From Plumapathes pennacea (lineage: Eukaryota > Cnidaria > Anthozoa > Antipatharia > Myriopathidae), in contig OZ038468.1 in the NCBI GenBank assembly GCA_964036295.1, forward strand, positions 16,494,683-16,558,682: a stretch of 64,000 bases of DNA, given 5' to 3'. The notes beneath the pieces are model-generated. The model had not been told where the DNA came from. It did not search any database and saw nothing but the letters and a program-made list of their open reading frames with translations. Positions 11,118-23,800 of the stretch are shown piece after piece (within the stretch, counting starts at the first letter, position 1; every line of letters begins with the position of its first letter). The translations under genes were made by a program, and so were the position numbers.

Positions 11118-14100
11118 TCATTTGCTCACAGATTCCCTCTGACTGGATTGCCTACGCTTCTTCATGAGCATTTCATGACGCTTCTCTTTGGCCTCCTTGG
11201 CACGCTTGGCCAAGAGCTTTGTGTAATTGGCGGCCTCATCCTTGGCCTTCTGGGCCCTGAACCTCTTGAGAGCCATGCGCTTACGCTTGCGCTGCAACAC
11301 CGTGGGAGTAACCAGGCGCTGGATCTTGGGTGCCTTGGTCTTTGGCTTCTTGCCCTCCTTCTCAGGGAGGGGTCGCCTGATGACATACTGGCGAACGTCA
11401 TCCTCCTTGGTCAGGTTGAACATCTTCCTGATCTTGCCAACCCTTTTGGGGCCAAGACGGCGTGGCAGAGTTTTGTCGGTCAGGCCAGGGATGTCTTGAT
11501 CACCTTTTTTGACAACAACCAAGCTGAGCACGCTCAACTGAGAATCAACAATGCAGCCACGCACAGACTTGCGCTTGCGCTCCCCAGTGCGGCGAGGCCT
11601 GTAACAGCTATGTCCTTTTGACATGAGGAGACGCACACGGCCATTTGTCATGACTCCCTGCTTCATGGGGAAACCTTGTTTGTCGTTACCTCCACTTATC
11701 CTCAGGACGTAACCCTACAACCAAGGTAAAATGTTTTAGTGGGATTGTTCTTTCTTTTGACGAAAGCATTAATCACATTTGATCATGTCTTTCACTGCGG
11801 TCTTCATGCTGGTCACTTCTGGTTTCAGACAAAACCTACAAGGTTTTTAAGATCGACATTGGGAAAAACATTTTAGAACAAAAATGACCCCAAGCAAAGA
11901 GAAGTTGAATGCACTTGACTAATCTTTGATCACTAAAACATTTACCTTCCATTCATCTCCCAGGCATTCAGCACTGACTTCGGTAGCAATACGTTTTTCA
12001 TAGAAACTGCGCCTGCAAACAACAAGAAAGGATGGAATTTTGTAGTATATGAAATACCAGTTGTAGTCTGAATATCTGTTGTTGCATTATACTGAACGTC
12101 TGCCTTATATGCATGCAAAACAAAATGTGCAACACCTGCAGCGCTCGACATTAACGGTTGCCCGCTTGCCCGGGGCAACCAAAACTTTTGGTCGGGCAGG
12201 TAAATTCTGGGCCAGGCAATCAGAAACTATGAAACTTTCTGTTGCTTGAATTCAATCTACAGTCCAAAGGGCAACCAACCTAAAACCTTAATGTCGAGCA
12301 CTGACCTGTATCGATGAATTTTGAATCCTGTTACTTGGCTCTCACAAGTTTAAGGCATTTCTCAGGATTTGCCGCAAACAATAGTCCAGAACATGCACCA
12401 GACTTCAGTTCAAGCTACCCACTGTATACATTTATATTCTTTATGCAATTTTGGGAATGCCCATGCAAATCCACCATAAGCAGTGCAATGCCTGAATTTT
12501 GCTATGAGAATGTAACTATACAGGATAACAATAAAATAGAAATAGATGGAAGATCCAGTTCAAGCACGGTCAGGAGATGGTTATTGATTCTTATCTCACA
12601 TTACTTACACCCTTGATAGTATAGTGTCTATATACGCAAGCACAGTAGACACAAACATGTGTGAAAAGAATAAAAAATGCCTACAGCATGAAATTTGGCA
12701 TCTTGTTTTTGAATTATGGAATGTCAGAGTGTTTCGTCTCGCTATGTTATGACAGAACAAGCAAGATAGCGACACACTATATACTTTTTGCAGCTAAAAA
12801 CTCCAGACAAACCACACATTACTGGCAGGTTGGAGTGAAAGCAAGAAGCTGCATATTCAGGAAAACATCCTGCCTTGAAAATAATGAATTGATCAATTTC
12901 AGCTGTAAACATCTCTCCCCCGGGCAGAGGTGAGGGAATTTACACGAGAACCATAAAACGTTAATAATAAAATAAAAATAGTGAAAGAAAAAATGAAATT
13001 GACAGTTTCTCCTTCCAAAATTTATAGCCACACCTGAAAAGTTCCCAGGGTCGGCCAAGAAGGGGGTGTTATTGACTCGACTCCATATTTGTGAGATGTC
13101 TGGTTGCTGATGATTTATTGGGTTCACTTCACTGATACACAAAATGGTTGACGATTGATTGACTCACTGTTGACTGACCGATAACTAACTGCTGATTGAA
13201 GACTGCTGACTGAGCAAAGAACTATTGCCTTAAATAGCCTAGAAAGAAGTAACATATGGTAGAATGCAAAGAACTGGAACAAAGGGGTAAATTATACAAA
13301 GCAATCAGATGGTGAGCTAAATCAAAGACACCATATGGTAAACATGATACTGAGGCTGTGGACCCTAAATACTGGCTTACTTGAACTGAAACTAAAATTA
13401 AACTGCTGACCATCTAAAATAATCGCAGGTACACTAAAACACACTAGAGACAGGAAAAAAACAGACTGTTCTGGCCAGTTGGCAACAAGGGGAGATGGTA
13501 ACAGTTGGAACTGATTAATGCACTACACCATATGCTATTGAGCTAGAGGTGGATTTGCATTTGCTATGTTTTTGGATTGGTTCAAACAAGTCTGGCAACA
13601 CTCTTGGCCAATTAGGACTGTACACAAACAGGTTCAGATAATTATGTAGTTGTATCTGTTTGAAAATGAGGTACAGAACAAAGCCTTTTAAGTGAAATTA
13701 AAAATATCCATGTGACAAAAACTTATCTTTGTGAAGGCACTGCACCAGACTTCATTTTCAAGCAAAGGAATACAGAAACCTTGGAAATGACCAGCTGACA
13801 ATGACAATTTGCAAACATGTGCGTTTACTTACAGTTTACGTTCGTCATCGACTTCTATCAACTTCTGGGAACCAGTTGCTGGGTAAGCGATATTGAGCTG
13901 CAGATACAACAACAATAATTAACAAAAAGCTGTTGTATGTCTCTTCTCGAGCACTGCCCAGACACTCGTATATACGTGTACACAAAATAGTAGTGATGTC
14001 GTGTTAAATATGATAAACTTAAAACCAAGAACAAAGTCTGCAAAGGTATGCTTCAGTTAGATTTAATAACAATGCTCCACAATAAGTTACCCAACCGGTC

Positions 14101-14453
14101 AGAACATGTTTTAGCGAGTGACAGCCACCATGCTTAACTGTGTGTGTAGTGAAGTTATAGATCGGACGTTCTCGGTTTTTTATTTGCACTTTATTATTAA
14201 CTGCTCACGACGATGGAGATTTAGGAGTCCTATGACTATGCACGGGCTTCATATTAGGAATGGTGCAAGACGTATCAGCAGTTAGTGCCAAGTTATATGG
14301 ACTCAAACAGGGACAACTAATCTGAAAAATCTTGCCACATTTCAAAGCCATCGCAACTATTCATGCTACGCAGATGAAAGTGAAAGACTTAGTCTTCAAA
14401 AGGAGCTGAGTATTTTACTAAAAAAACCTAAAAGTAACTGTTATTACCTTCAT
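11118..14453 (-). CDS. RPS6: RPS6, 40S ribosomal protein eS6
   Basis: Protein of the small ribosomal subunit and classic target of S6 kinase. Exons (minus): 14448-14453 (Met-Lys only), 13833-13897, 11946-12012, 11118-11714; 244 residues. Conserved segments include [92 protein letters not shown] and [11 protein letters not shown]. The basic C-terminal tail [12 protein letters not shown] keeps the arrangement of S6-kinase sites but is slightly shorter than in human. A minus-strand AATAAA starts 8 bases after the stop, giving a very short 3' UTR. The start codon is 127 bases from the divergent CARF-like gene. Introns 1-2 are long and hold repeats. Confidence 0.96.
12139..12303. mobile_element. 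CAGYGCTCGACATTAA MITE, copy 1
   Basis: The 165-bp element has inverted ends CAGCGCTCGACATTAA and TTAATGTCGAGCACTG and is flanked by ACCTG on both sides, a possible 5-bp target duplication. It contains TTGGTCGGGCAGGTAAATTC and AGGGCAACCAACCTAAAACC. It lies in RPS6 intron 2. Three more copies are in this window. Confidence 0.7.
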
Positions 14454-14580
14454 GATTTACACGTCTCCTGGATGAGAAGAACCCTCACCAGAAGCGAAGA
14501 GAAAGAGGGAGAGCGCAGTGCCCAATGCATTTTGGGGGATATCTTGGCGCACGCGCGATCGCGACCTCACAAGATTCAAA
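14454..14580. promoter_or_regulatory. RPS6 / CARF-like bidirectional promoter region
   Basis: 127 bases between divergent start codons, GC-rich toward the CARF-like side (GCGCACGCGCGATCGCGACC). The CARF-like start itself lies in AAAATGGCCGAC, a YY1-like context. A stretch typical of a ribosomal-protein pyrimidine start is not obvious. Start sites are not mapped. Confidence 0.45.
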
Positions 14581-17198
14581 ATGGCCGACGATAATAAGAT
14601 ATCGGCGGGTATTTCAATGTCCGGAGGAAGCTTTTTAAATTTTAAATGTAAGACAGCCGAGAACGCCGGCTATGTACATTCGTTAGAGGAGGCTCATGCA
14701 GTTGTCAAGGATTTTGAAACAAAAACCAACACAAAGTTCTGTTGTGTCAAAGCCGATAAAGCCTTCGGAACTATTGGTGAGTGAGCCCATGATTTGTGCC
14801 AGTCAGAGACAGACCGAGAGAGACACAGACATACAGGCAAAAGTAGACAGACGATAACAGGGAGAACCAGACATTTATAGACAGATAGGCAGACAGAGGA
14901 GCTAAAAGAGCCTGGGAACGAGGATGCAGAGAGAGGCTGCACTGTATATGAGTGATGAGCTCAATTATTCTTCCTTGACAGTTGCTGACTCTGAATTGCA
15001 CTGTGTAATACCTGATTTCAGATGTTGCTGCTAAGACCCACCGGGTTTTCTGGCAAGATCCTCAATTTGTGAAGCAATGCAAATTGCCATACACTGGTGT
15101 TCCTTTTTTCATTCTCGGCACAAAGGTGTACGATTGTCATTATGGTGTGAATAGGAGGCCAAATGGCAGGAAAAAGGTGTGTAGATAATAATAAAATAAA
15201 TAATAATATTGTATGTTTGTACACATGTGTTTACAAATATTTCAAAATAGAGTGATTTCATAGCACTGCAATAATTGCATTTAATATAATAATATAAATC
15301 AAATAATTAATTATTAATATGAAATTGATCTAAACCAACATGTGGCTTACTGCGATGAGATCAACTTTCATAAGCTTTCATCTGAGCAAACTACTCGTCA
15401 TTGCCAAATCTCCATACTTTATCAAAAAAGTATATATCTGTGGTGAAAGACTAAAAGGAGAAAATTGAAGGTGATCAAGTTCAATTTCCTCTTTCATTCT
15501 TTCCTCGTAGTATAACACAGTAAGGAAATTTGGAAGTTGTCATACAGATGAGACCTGATGGAATGATTAATTCTCACTTTTGTTACTTTATCAATGGTAA
15601 GGTCAATCACTATCAAAAACTCTGGGCCTGGTTTTTCAAAGCATGATTATAGGCTAATCCTGGATTAGGTCTAAACTTTCATGTCATTTATATGCCTGCA
15701 AATGTGAAGGTTTTCTCCACAACAACTTCCTTTATGCATTTTAAGCTGGAACAAGCTTTTTAATCCATCTTCAAACAAAACTCTGCACTTTATTGGCAGA
15801 GGGGTTGAGAGAAAGAATTTCGTTAATCCTGGATTAGCTTAATCGGCTTTCGAAAAACCGGGCCCAGTAGTAAAAGGGTTATTTGACAATATTAATAATA
15901 AATTAGTAATATTATTATACTTATGTCATCATATCTTACTCACAGCTGGCTGAGGACATGTTCAAGAAAAGAAGGAAATCAAGAATTAGTTGCAAAGTTG
16001 AATGTCATGCACAAATAAAGATGAGAGATATGGTGGCTTTTCCAGAATTTGAGGTGAGCGTACAACAAGATTAGTATGATGTGTAATATTGCTTTCTGTG
16101 ACATTGGATGAGCTTACTATTCTTATATTTCTACTGCAAGATTCCTAGTAATACAAAGTCAAGAAAAACAACAGCAGCACAAAAGTTAAGAGCTGCACTG
16201 GATTCAGGAGTAGACGTCAAGTCAGACAGAAGGATTTATATTGAGTTTCCGTCTTCCAGTGACCACACAAATCATGTTATTAGCGAGGTATGCACATTTA
16301 TTACACAACTTCACATTTTCAAGTGCAAATAAGCCCAAAACGAGTGCACAGAAGGAAGCGTATTGCACTCGTCAGGAACCAGATCAACTTGTTTTTTAGC
16401 TTACGTGATCAATTTTCGCAAGCAAAGTTTACAAACTCGTCAATTTTTGCTCCATTTTGTGTGCAGCAAGAAAGTTTGCCCTGCTTCGTTTGTCACATAA
16501 TAAACAATTTATTACACTATAAGTCGTGCAATACAGCTTTATTTTTACTGGTCAGTTTTATTTTTCTTGCCTGAAGCAGGCTTGAAAAAATAAAACCGAC
16601 TCGTAAAAATACTTCGCCGTATTGCACTCCTTCCCTGTAATAACCTTTTTATATTGTACAATTCAAAATGCAAATATGATGCAAAACTACTAATATTTTA
16701 AAATACCAACAGACTCTAACTAGAGCAAAAATAATGTATTGTCAGAGCAAGTATCAGGTTTTGTTGCTCAAGAGCTGTTTATAAAATGTATCAATGAAAG
16801 CTTGTCTGCTGTATGAGAGGCAGTATAATAGTTTGTTTGAACTAGCTTTTGATGAAAGATAATTCTGATATATGTAATTATTTAAATCTTTAGCATAACA
16901 GCCAAACACTATTTATATAACAAACTTTATTTCTTACTAGGCAAGCAGAATTTCACAGGAGTATGCTGATGCAGAAGTTGGATCATTTGCCATGGAACAT
17001 GAGCAAGTAGTTGACATCTCCCAAGAAAGAAACCAGAAAAGACCAAAAGTCCCTACGGGCGAGAAGTGTCGTGAATTACTGGACCAAATAAAACAGTACA
17101 CATACATTATAGAAGACGAAGAGACATTAACAAATTTACATTCTACGCTGTGCACCATTCTCCAAGAGATTCAACCCTATGTAGCAGATGTTGCATGA
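14581..17198 (+). CDS. CARF/ALS2CR8-like protein (putative)
   Basis: Exons 14581-14776, 15022-15176, 15946-16053, 16141-16287 and 16941-17198 join in frame to 287 residues. An N-terminal part (SLEEAHAVVKDFE, KFCCVKADKAFG) is followed by LPYTGVPFFILGTKVYDCHYGV. Then comes a basic segment with a Cys pair (SCKVECHAQIKMRDMVAFPE) and RRIYIEFPSSSDHTNHVIS; the tail is a charged helix. The order YDCHYG, basic linker, C-x-A-x-I, FPEF and HxNH recalls the ALS2CR8 domain of calcium-responsive transcription factors. I rate this as likely but unproven. A transposase-derived DNA-binding domain is the main alternative. No membrane segment or signal peptide. The start at 14581 is the only ATG in frame; AATAAA is at 17465. 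Confidence 0.6.
15623..15866. mobile_element. GGGCCCGGTTTTTC TIR element, copy 1
   Basis: About 244 bp with inverted ends: GGGCCTGGTTTTTCAAAGC at the left and CGAAAAACCGGGCCC at the right, plus paired TAATCCTGGATTAG blocks near both ends. Two further copies at 24637 and 49055. In the CARF-like gene, intron 2. Confidence 0.65.
16290..16650. repeat. Dispersed about 370-bp repeat, copy 2
   Basis: Second copy of the 4142-4520 repeat. It starts directly after the donor of exon 4 (16287) of the CARF-like gene. Confidence 0.6.
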
Positions 17199-17873
17199 CA
17201 TTGGCTTTTAGTGACCCATAGCCTCCCCCCCAGTCATTTGTTAGTTGTTCCTCTACTGTCGTTCTAGAAATGATTGTGGAGGCTATGTGACCCATGGCTT
17301 TATATGAAATGCATGAGAATTCCTTGAATGATATAGTTTACTCTGTTTTATGCATGCAGGCCAGCAAACTCTCCCACTTTTTGCGGGAGTCTCCTGCAGT
17401 TTGCAGATAATTTTTGAATATTTTCAAGACCATGAAAAGGAGACCAGATTTTGCTGCGGTTATAAATAAAGTAAGAAAACTGCACCTGAAATGTGACAAT
17501 GTTTACATAAGTTTAGGGCACCTTCCATTTAACCATCAGTCAGTTTAGGTTCTTCATGAGGTTGTCCATAATTTTCCAAAACATTTCAACTGAAAGTTTT
17601 CAGTTCTATATGGTTTCCTCCAGGAATTTTTGGTTTTCTTGATGGAATGGAACATGCCCTTAGTTTTCAGGGGTGCCTGTTCACAATATGGTGAGAGAGG
17701 GTACAAAATAAATAAAATAAGTCAATAAACAACAAGAGATTTGTTGACATTTGCATGGCAAAAGTTTTCCCGGCAAAACAAAAAAAAAAAACCCTGGAGG
17801 CCTAGGGACTAGGACTTAGTCTCACCCTGGATCCCAGGCCCTCTCATTCGATTAATGGCGGATCAACACAAAC
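17199..17873 (+). other. Gap between CARF-like gene and TUBGCP4
   Basis: 3' UTR of the CARF-like gene, with AATAAA at 17465-17470, then AT-rich sequence and a short poly-A. It must also contain the TUBGCP4 promoter. This is the only head-to-tail junction in the window. No gene seen. Confidence 0.55.
17465..17470 (+). terminator. CARF-like gene polyadenylation signal
   Basis: AATAAA 267 bases past the stop codon. Confidence 0.5.
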
Positions 17874-20800
17874 ATGTTGCACGAACTTCTTTTAGCTTTA
17901 GCTGGAGATTCCGGAGGGATATTTGTTTACAAGAAATCTGGTGGACTACAGGTTTGTTATTATCTTTGTTTCAAGGGTACTCGATTTTCTACTCGAACTT
18001 TGATTTCTACACGGCGGCAAAGTTTGATGATCGTTTTGGCAAGTAATTTGCTTCATGGCGCCAACAGCCAATTGTCAAATGATATATTGATCTTGATGCG
18101 AATCAGCTCGAGAATGTGTGCTTGTTTATGTCTAGCTGTCAAATTCAGTGCTTTTCGAAGGCAATCGAAACGAATATGTCGAAAGTTAATTAGTCTAAAG
18201 TTGATAAGAAGTTAAACAGAAAGATATTAATCTGTGAGAAGGAACTGCTTAGTGTTCAAGGTATTTAAATCAACCAATCATTCAATCACCCTTTTCTAAT
18301 ATTAAATGTACATGACGATAGTCTAAGGAACATCATGCATAAATATTAACCATGTAAACTGTTGGACATGTACAATATTTATGTTAAACTTCATCCTCGT
18401 GTTTTTGCTAGGTTGCTGGTGATTTGCCCTTTATTCACACCAGTGAAGTTGCACTTTTGAATCGAATTTGCAAACTGGGTTCCTACTTCAAGAAGTTTCG
18501 AGTTTTCTCTAGGAAATACACAGACGTATCCCCTTTAGTAAAGAACACAACAAACGAAGGTAAGACCACTGGGGTGGGGGGCTCAAAAATTGGATTGGTA
18601 GTGTGCCACCTGGGATTGAAAACCCTTACCCTATTTCAGACCAAAATGTGCGATTTTTCAACCCTATTTCAAAACAAATATCAAAATCTCTGACCCTATT
18701 CCAGACCTAAGGCTCAAAACTGATACCCTATTTTAGACTAAAATGCATACCTATATGGCTCATACATGGGAACCCTACCCCTCCCCCTCCTGGAGGTAAG
18801 AAAACCCTTTCACACCTAGGTTCATACTTTCTATACAGATTCTCCAAACCATTAAAAAGAAACTCCTCCTTTCTTCTCCAAAAAAAAAAAGTATTCAACC
18901 TAAATTTGGTTTTATGTAACAAAGGTTTGCATTATTTCTCTGTTTGCATGAAGTAATTATTATTTCTTATTTGTTCTTCTAATGTCTTGTCAGGAGCAGA
19001 TGAGGCTAAAGAACCCTTTGGTTTGTACATTCAGGCATTTTGTACAGGCCTTGACAAAGTACTGGTTTCTTACACAGAGTCCTTAGTTGAGCTGGAGCAA
19101 CAGGTACAAGGATTTACTCAATGTTTCTATATATGAACAACCCAACCTATATTTATCCTATGCCTTTCTACACCCAGACATGTCTCTTTCCTTCACCCCT
19201 CTTCCTACAATAGTACTGATTGTATGGGAAAGGGGGTATTGATGCACCTTGGTGGGATTCTGGTGAGATCCTTCAAGATCTTGTAAGATTTAGCGAGATC
19301 TAACAGGAAGATGTTCAACCCAGATTGCATGCAATATATATTCAAAATAATAACCAGGCTGTATATCGGGTTCCAGTTCAATCCTCAATATTTTTCTTCC
19401 ATAGAATAATATATTTCCACTATTAACCAGAAATTATAACCCTGCAATATTTGTTTTGCTGCAGATTCTAAAAGATCCCAAGTTTCCACTTACACATATT
19501 GAACACAGTTTAGAACAGGTAAAGTATATACATACAATACTGTAAATATGCTATGTCCATTGACATTGTTATATCTGCAGCAAAAGATGTTGTTTTCCCA
19601 TCTTCCGACTTTCTGTCTTACAGTACCAGGTGTTGTTTCCTGCTCTTGCTGCTGTCATAGAACAGATCCAGGGAAGTAAGGTGACTAAAGTGTTTATAGT
19701 AGATTACTGTGTTATTTCTTGTTAGTCTCGGGTCATTCCACAGTATTTCGTATGTTGCGGAGAAGACATTTAGAGACATTCAGTATGCCACAGCTCGAAA
19801 TCCAAATGTCACAGTAATAAAATTCTACCTTTTTCTTGTAGACATTTATTATAGCTATGCCCACTATGTTGCAATTTTCTGTAAGTTTTAACCATGGAAG
19901 ACTACAGCAAGATAAGTGACTGTTGCGGAGAAGACTCAGAGAATTTGCTATTTTTGTTTTACAAAATCTAAGTGAAAAGTTCTCTGATTCTATGATGGAT
20001 TCACAATTTCTTTTTGTTTTGTATTGAAGAGTGGTGTATATATTTTAAATATATGGCAAAAAAAATTAGCTGCATTTGTTCGATCATCAGAAAAACTGAC
20101 CATATTTTGATGTGTCTCTGTTGCGGAGAAGACGTTGCGGAGAGGACATTTTTGTCCATGAACAAATAACACAAAAATCTCATTGAATCTGACAAAGTGT
20201 GTTATGTTAAACAACCCTTATTAACATTCTAGAATATAAAACAGCTTTTAGTGAAACATATGGTGATAAATGTCAACAAAAACAAGGTCCTTTGATCAGA
20301 CTAGCATGGTATTGAAAAAGAAAAGGGTTGTGGTCACATTTTTCAAGTTGATTTTGATATGGATAGACATTATTACTTCATTGTAGTTTTAATCATTGTA
20401 TTTGGTGCATCAAGAACTGATGTTACCAGAAACTCTGGAAAAAACTTATGAAATGCATAAACTTTAATGCTGACTCAGACCACAAAGCATTATGGGTAAA
20501 ACCAAAAATCCAGAATACTTGGCAAAAATACCCCACAAAATAATTCTTGTCAAGTACACATAAATTCTTTGTTATTAACATATCCTATATAATATATAAC
20601 AGCTTTTAAAGAAACATACTATGCTGTTAAATGTCAACAATAACAAGGTCCTAATCACAGTAACTTCAAAACATTTCATTTCAAACTTGTTGCAACAATG
20701 TTGATTTCAACACAGTCATGTAAATACTTGTACATGTTAATGTACAATGTTTGTACATATCTCATGTTTACTGAACAGCAACATAGTGTAGCAGTTTAGT

Positions 20801-23800
20801 GACAACTCTGCTTCCTTGAAAGCTTGAAAAACAGTTCCAAGTTCCTCCAGATCTGGAGTTTCAAAGGGGCCATTGCCCTGCCATCGTACTGGGCCATAAA
20901 ACACACAGGTGGCATGTACTTTATCAATTTCATCTATCTGAGGCCAATCAAACATTTTGGCACCCACTCTGTGCAAGAACTTTGAATGTGGTGAAGTGAT
21001 TTTTATTAGCAAGTGCTCTCCCAAATGCTGTTTGAGTAGACAGAATGCCTTGTACTAATGTTATCTTCCTTTTCCTCTCAAACTTTTAACTAATGCAGTC
21101 TAAGTACACTGCTGCACACTTCAAAATATACTAAAAGCCCTGAAAAGTACAATTTACCTAACATGAGTTTATTTTAGAATTTATTTAGTTTATAATGAGT
21201 TTATTTTAAATCAACTTCTAAGCAATGTGTCCTCTCCGCAACAGAAATGTCCTCTCCGCAACAAAAAGAAAACGTCCCTAAATCATTAAGGTGATGAGCT
21301 GAAGAATATCTGAACACAATAAAATATACCTCCTGTTATAAATTAGAAGTTATCAAACTGTTTACCTAATATGATTATGTGGTCATCCATAACATAAACT
21401 TTTAGGTGTCAAAATGTTGCGGAGAGGACATTTAGCAAATGGACAGTCTCTAGCACAGGCCTCTGGGTAAAACATCATCCTGTAACAACTGTTCTGTAAA
21501 CCGCATCAGTAATAGTTTATGTCCTGATAACTTTTGTGAGGTTTCAGTTTTTCATTTGTTTTTAAATAATAAATTGATTTGTCCTCTCCGCAACGGCCAT
21601 TTTTACTTTTTTCATGTTTGATTATAATTTATGCATCATTATCAACATGCTACCCCCATAAATCACATCATAAAGTAAACTATCAACACCAAGCTACAAC
21701 TTAAAGGACATTTTAGGTTTGATTCAAAACATTTAGAAAACTGATATCCATGTCCAAAATACTGTGGAATGACCCTCTCTTATTAGTTTGTATAGTGAAA
21801 TAAATCAATTATAATAATTAAATTAAATTTATAATAACTTACAGGAATTTCCTCTTCCATTTCCAGGCTTCAGGTTGTAGAATTCTTGACATTCTATATG
21901 AAAGCTGCATTTGTGGAGTTCCAGATGTGAAAGAGGCTTTGGAAAGGTAACGTTCTGATATTGTGTCTATTTTCATAATATCTGTACAATGAACAATTTC
22001 TATCATCACCAGAATCTTGTGGGTGTGTCATAGAGTGATGTATCAACAGCTCAGTGCCTGGCTCCTCAACGGAATGTTGATTGACAACCACAGAGAATTT
22101 TTCATATGTGAAGTCACTGACAAGGATGGCAATACTGAAATGAGTTTGTCAGACAAAACAGACAGTGGCAATGACCTGGGGATCCCTGGAATCACAGGGA
22201 AGCAGCTAGCTGAAATAATGGTATTGTGTAGCACTTTATCTACAGTGTTCCAAGAATTTATCTGCTTCAGTTTCTCACTGGAGATTACTATAAAGCAGTG
22301 ATTAAGCTGGATGAAACAACCAATTATTATTATTCCTACTAGTTCATTCACATGATCACTATCAAACTGTCCAGGAGCAGAGACATTGGAAACATTTAAA
22401 AAACTTAATGACTGTGTCATATACAATATTGCTAGTGCTGAAGAGTTTGTAAATAATATCCTGCTTACAGTATTAGTAAAATTATCAGTACAAACAAAAC
22501 AATACTTGCCTTTTCTTACTTATATTTTGTCCAGGATTGGGAAGTGAAGCAACGTATACCAATTCAAAGACATTTCAGAATATCTGCTGAGATGTTGCCT
22601 TCATATATACCCACAAGAGTGGCTGAAAAGGTACTCTGTTTATAAAATGATAAAGTTATAATGTTTCAAAGATTGTTTGGGGTTCAAATGATGGACTTTG
22701 TTCAACTTATTCAGAATAACCTAATGAACATTCATTTGCACAAATTAAATTATTTTGTGTTTTTGTTGCAGATTCTGTTCATTGGTGAAGCAATGCAAAT
22801 GTTTGAAAAATCAAAGACTGGAAAAGGCTCAAAGGCACTTGGTTAGTAGTCAGAGAAAAAAGGTCAAGGGTCATAGGTCAATAGAAACTTGTCAACCAGA
22901 TTTTCTAAACGTTCTGAAGTGGACCATATTACAATACACTACAACACAATATTATTCACAATATTACAGCACTGTAGATTACATCACTCCTCGTGAGGTC
23001 ATAAAAATACAGATGTTCCCAACTGTACATTGTGTTTATCTTGATCCTGTAGGTTCTATCATCCGAGAAAATGAGGAGCTGTTTATGCGTTCTCTACATA
23101 CTCTTCAGCAACATCCAACCTTCAATCTGATGGCCTTTGAAAGTGAAGTGGACAAAATACGAAAATGTGTGGCTGAGGTACATCGTTGTTAGTGTAAAAC
23201 TGTTACCAGTACAATAATCGTTGTGTATTTTATCCAGCGTTTAATTCTTGAACTGTGAAATATCAAAACACAGCCTCTTTCCTTCTTAATTTGTTGCAGC
23301 ATTTGTGGAAACTTGTCGTTGAGGAGGGCAGACTTCTTCAGCATTTGATGGTACGCAACTCGTTTCTATTGAACACGTAACTTTGATCTGTGTGGCGTTT
23401 TTGTACGTTTCTAAAGTTGAAGTTACTCTGCGTTGAAACCATGCGAATATAAGTTTGACTGCCGGAGAGTTCAAACAGGGTTTTGTAAATCGTTTGTTTT
23501 TCTGCAGATGTTGAAAGATTTTTTCTTGCTTGGTCGCGGTGAAGTCTTCTCGGCTTTTATAGAGCACGCTATGAGTCTGTTGAAAGTTCCACCTATGGGT
23601 AACACGTCTCAAGGTAAGAAAAGTTCAGGTTCCTTCTTGTTCTACTGCCTTACCTTTCCTCTCTTCTTCTAACATCTGCTTTAACTGTTTTCCTAAACTG
23701 AATTAGAGCACTTGTCAATATTCTATGCTGAGTTCAATTTGTATGCGGAACACCAGAGACCACGCTGCCAAGTGCTTCTCCGCACTTCTGTCGCGTTCAT

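Noticed and set aside
11091-11621. 176-codon plus-strand open frame
   Set aside because: Exact shadow of the RPS6 last exon on the other strand.
11715-13832. Intronic box C/D snoRNA in RPS6, as is common in ribosomal protein genes
   Set aside because: I looked for paired RTGATGA and CTGA boxes with a closing stem on the minus strand and found none convincing.
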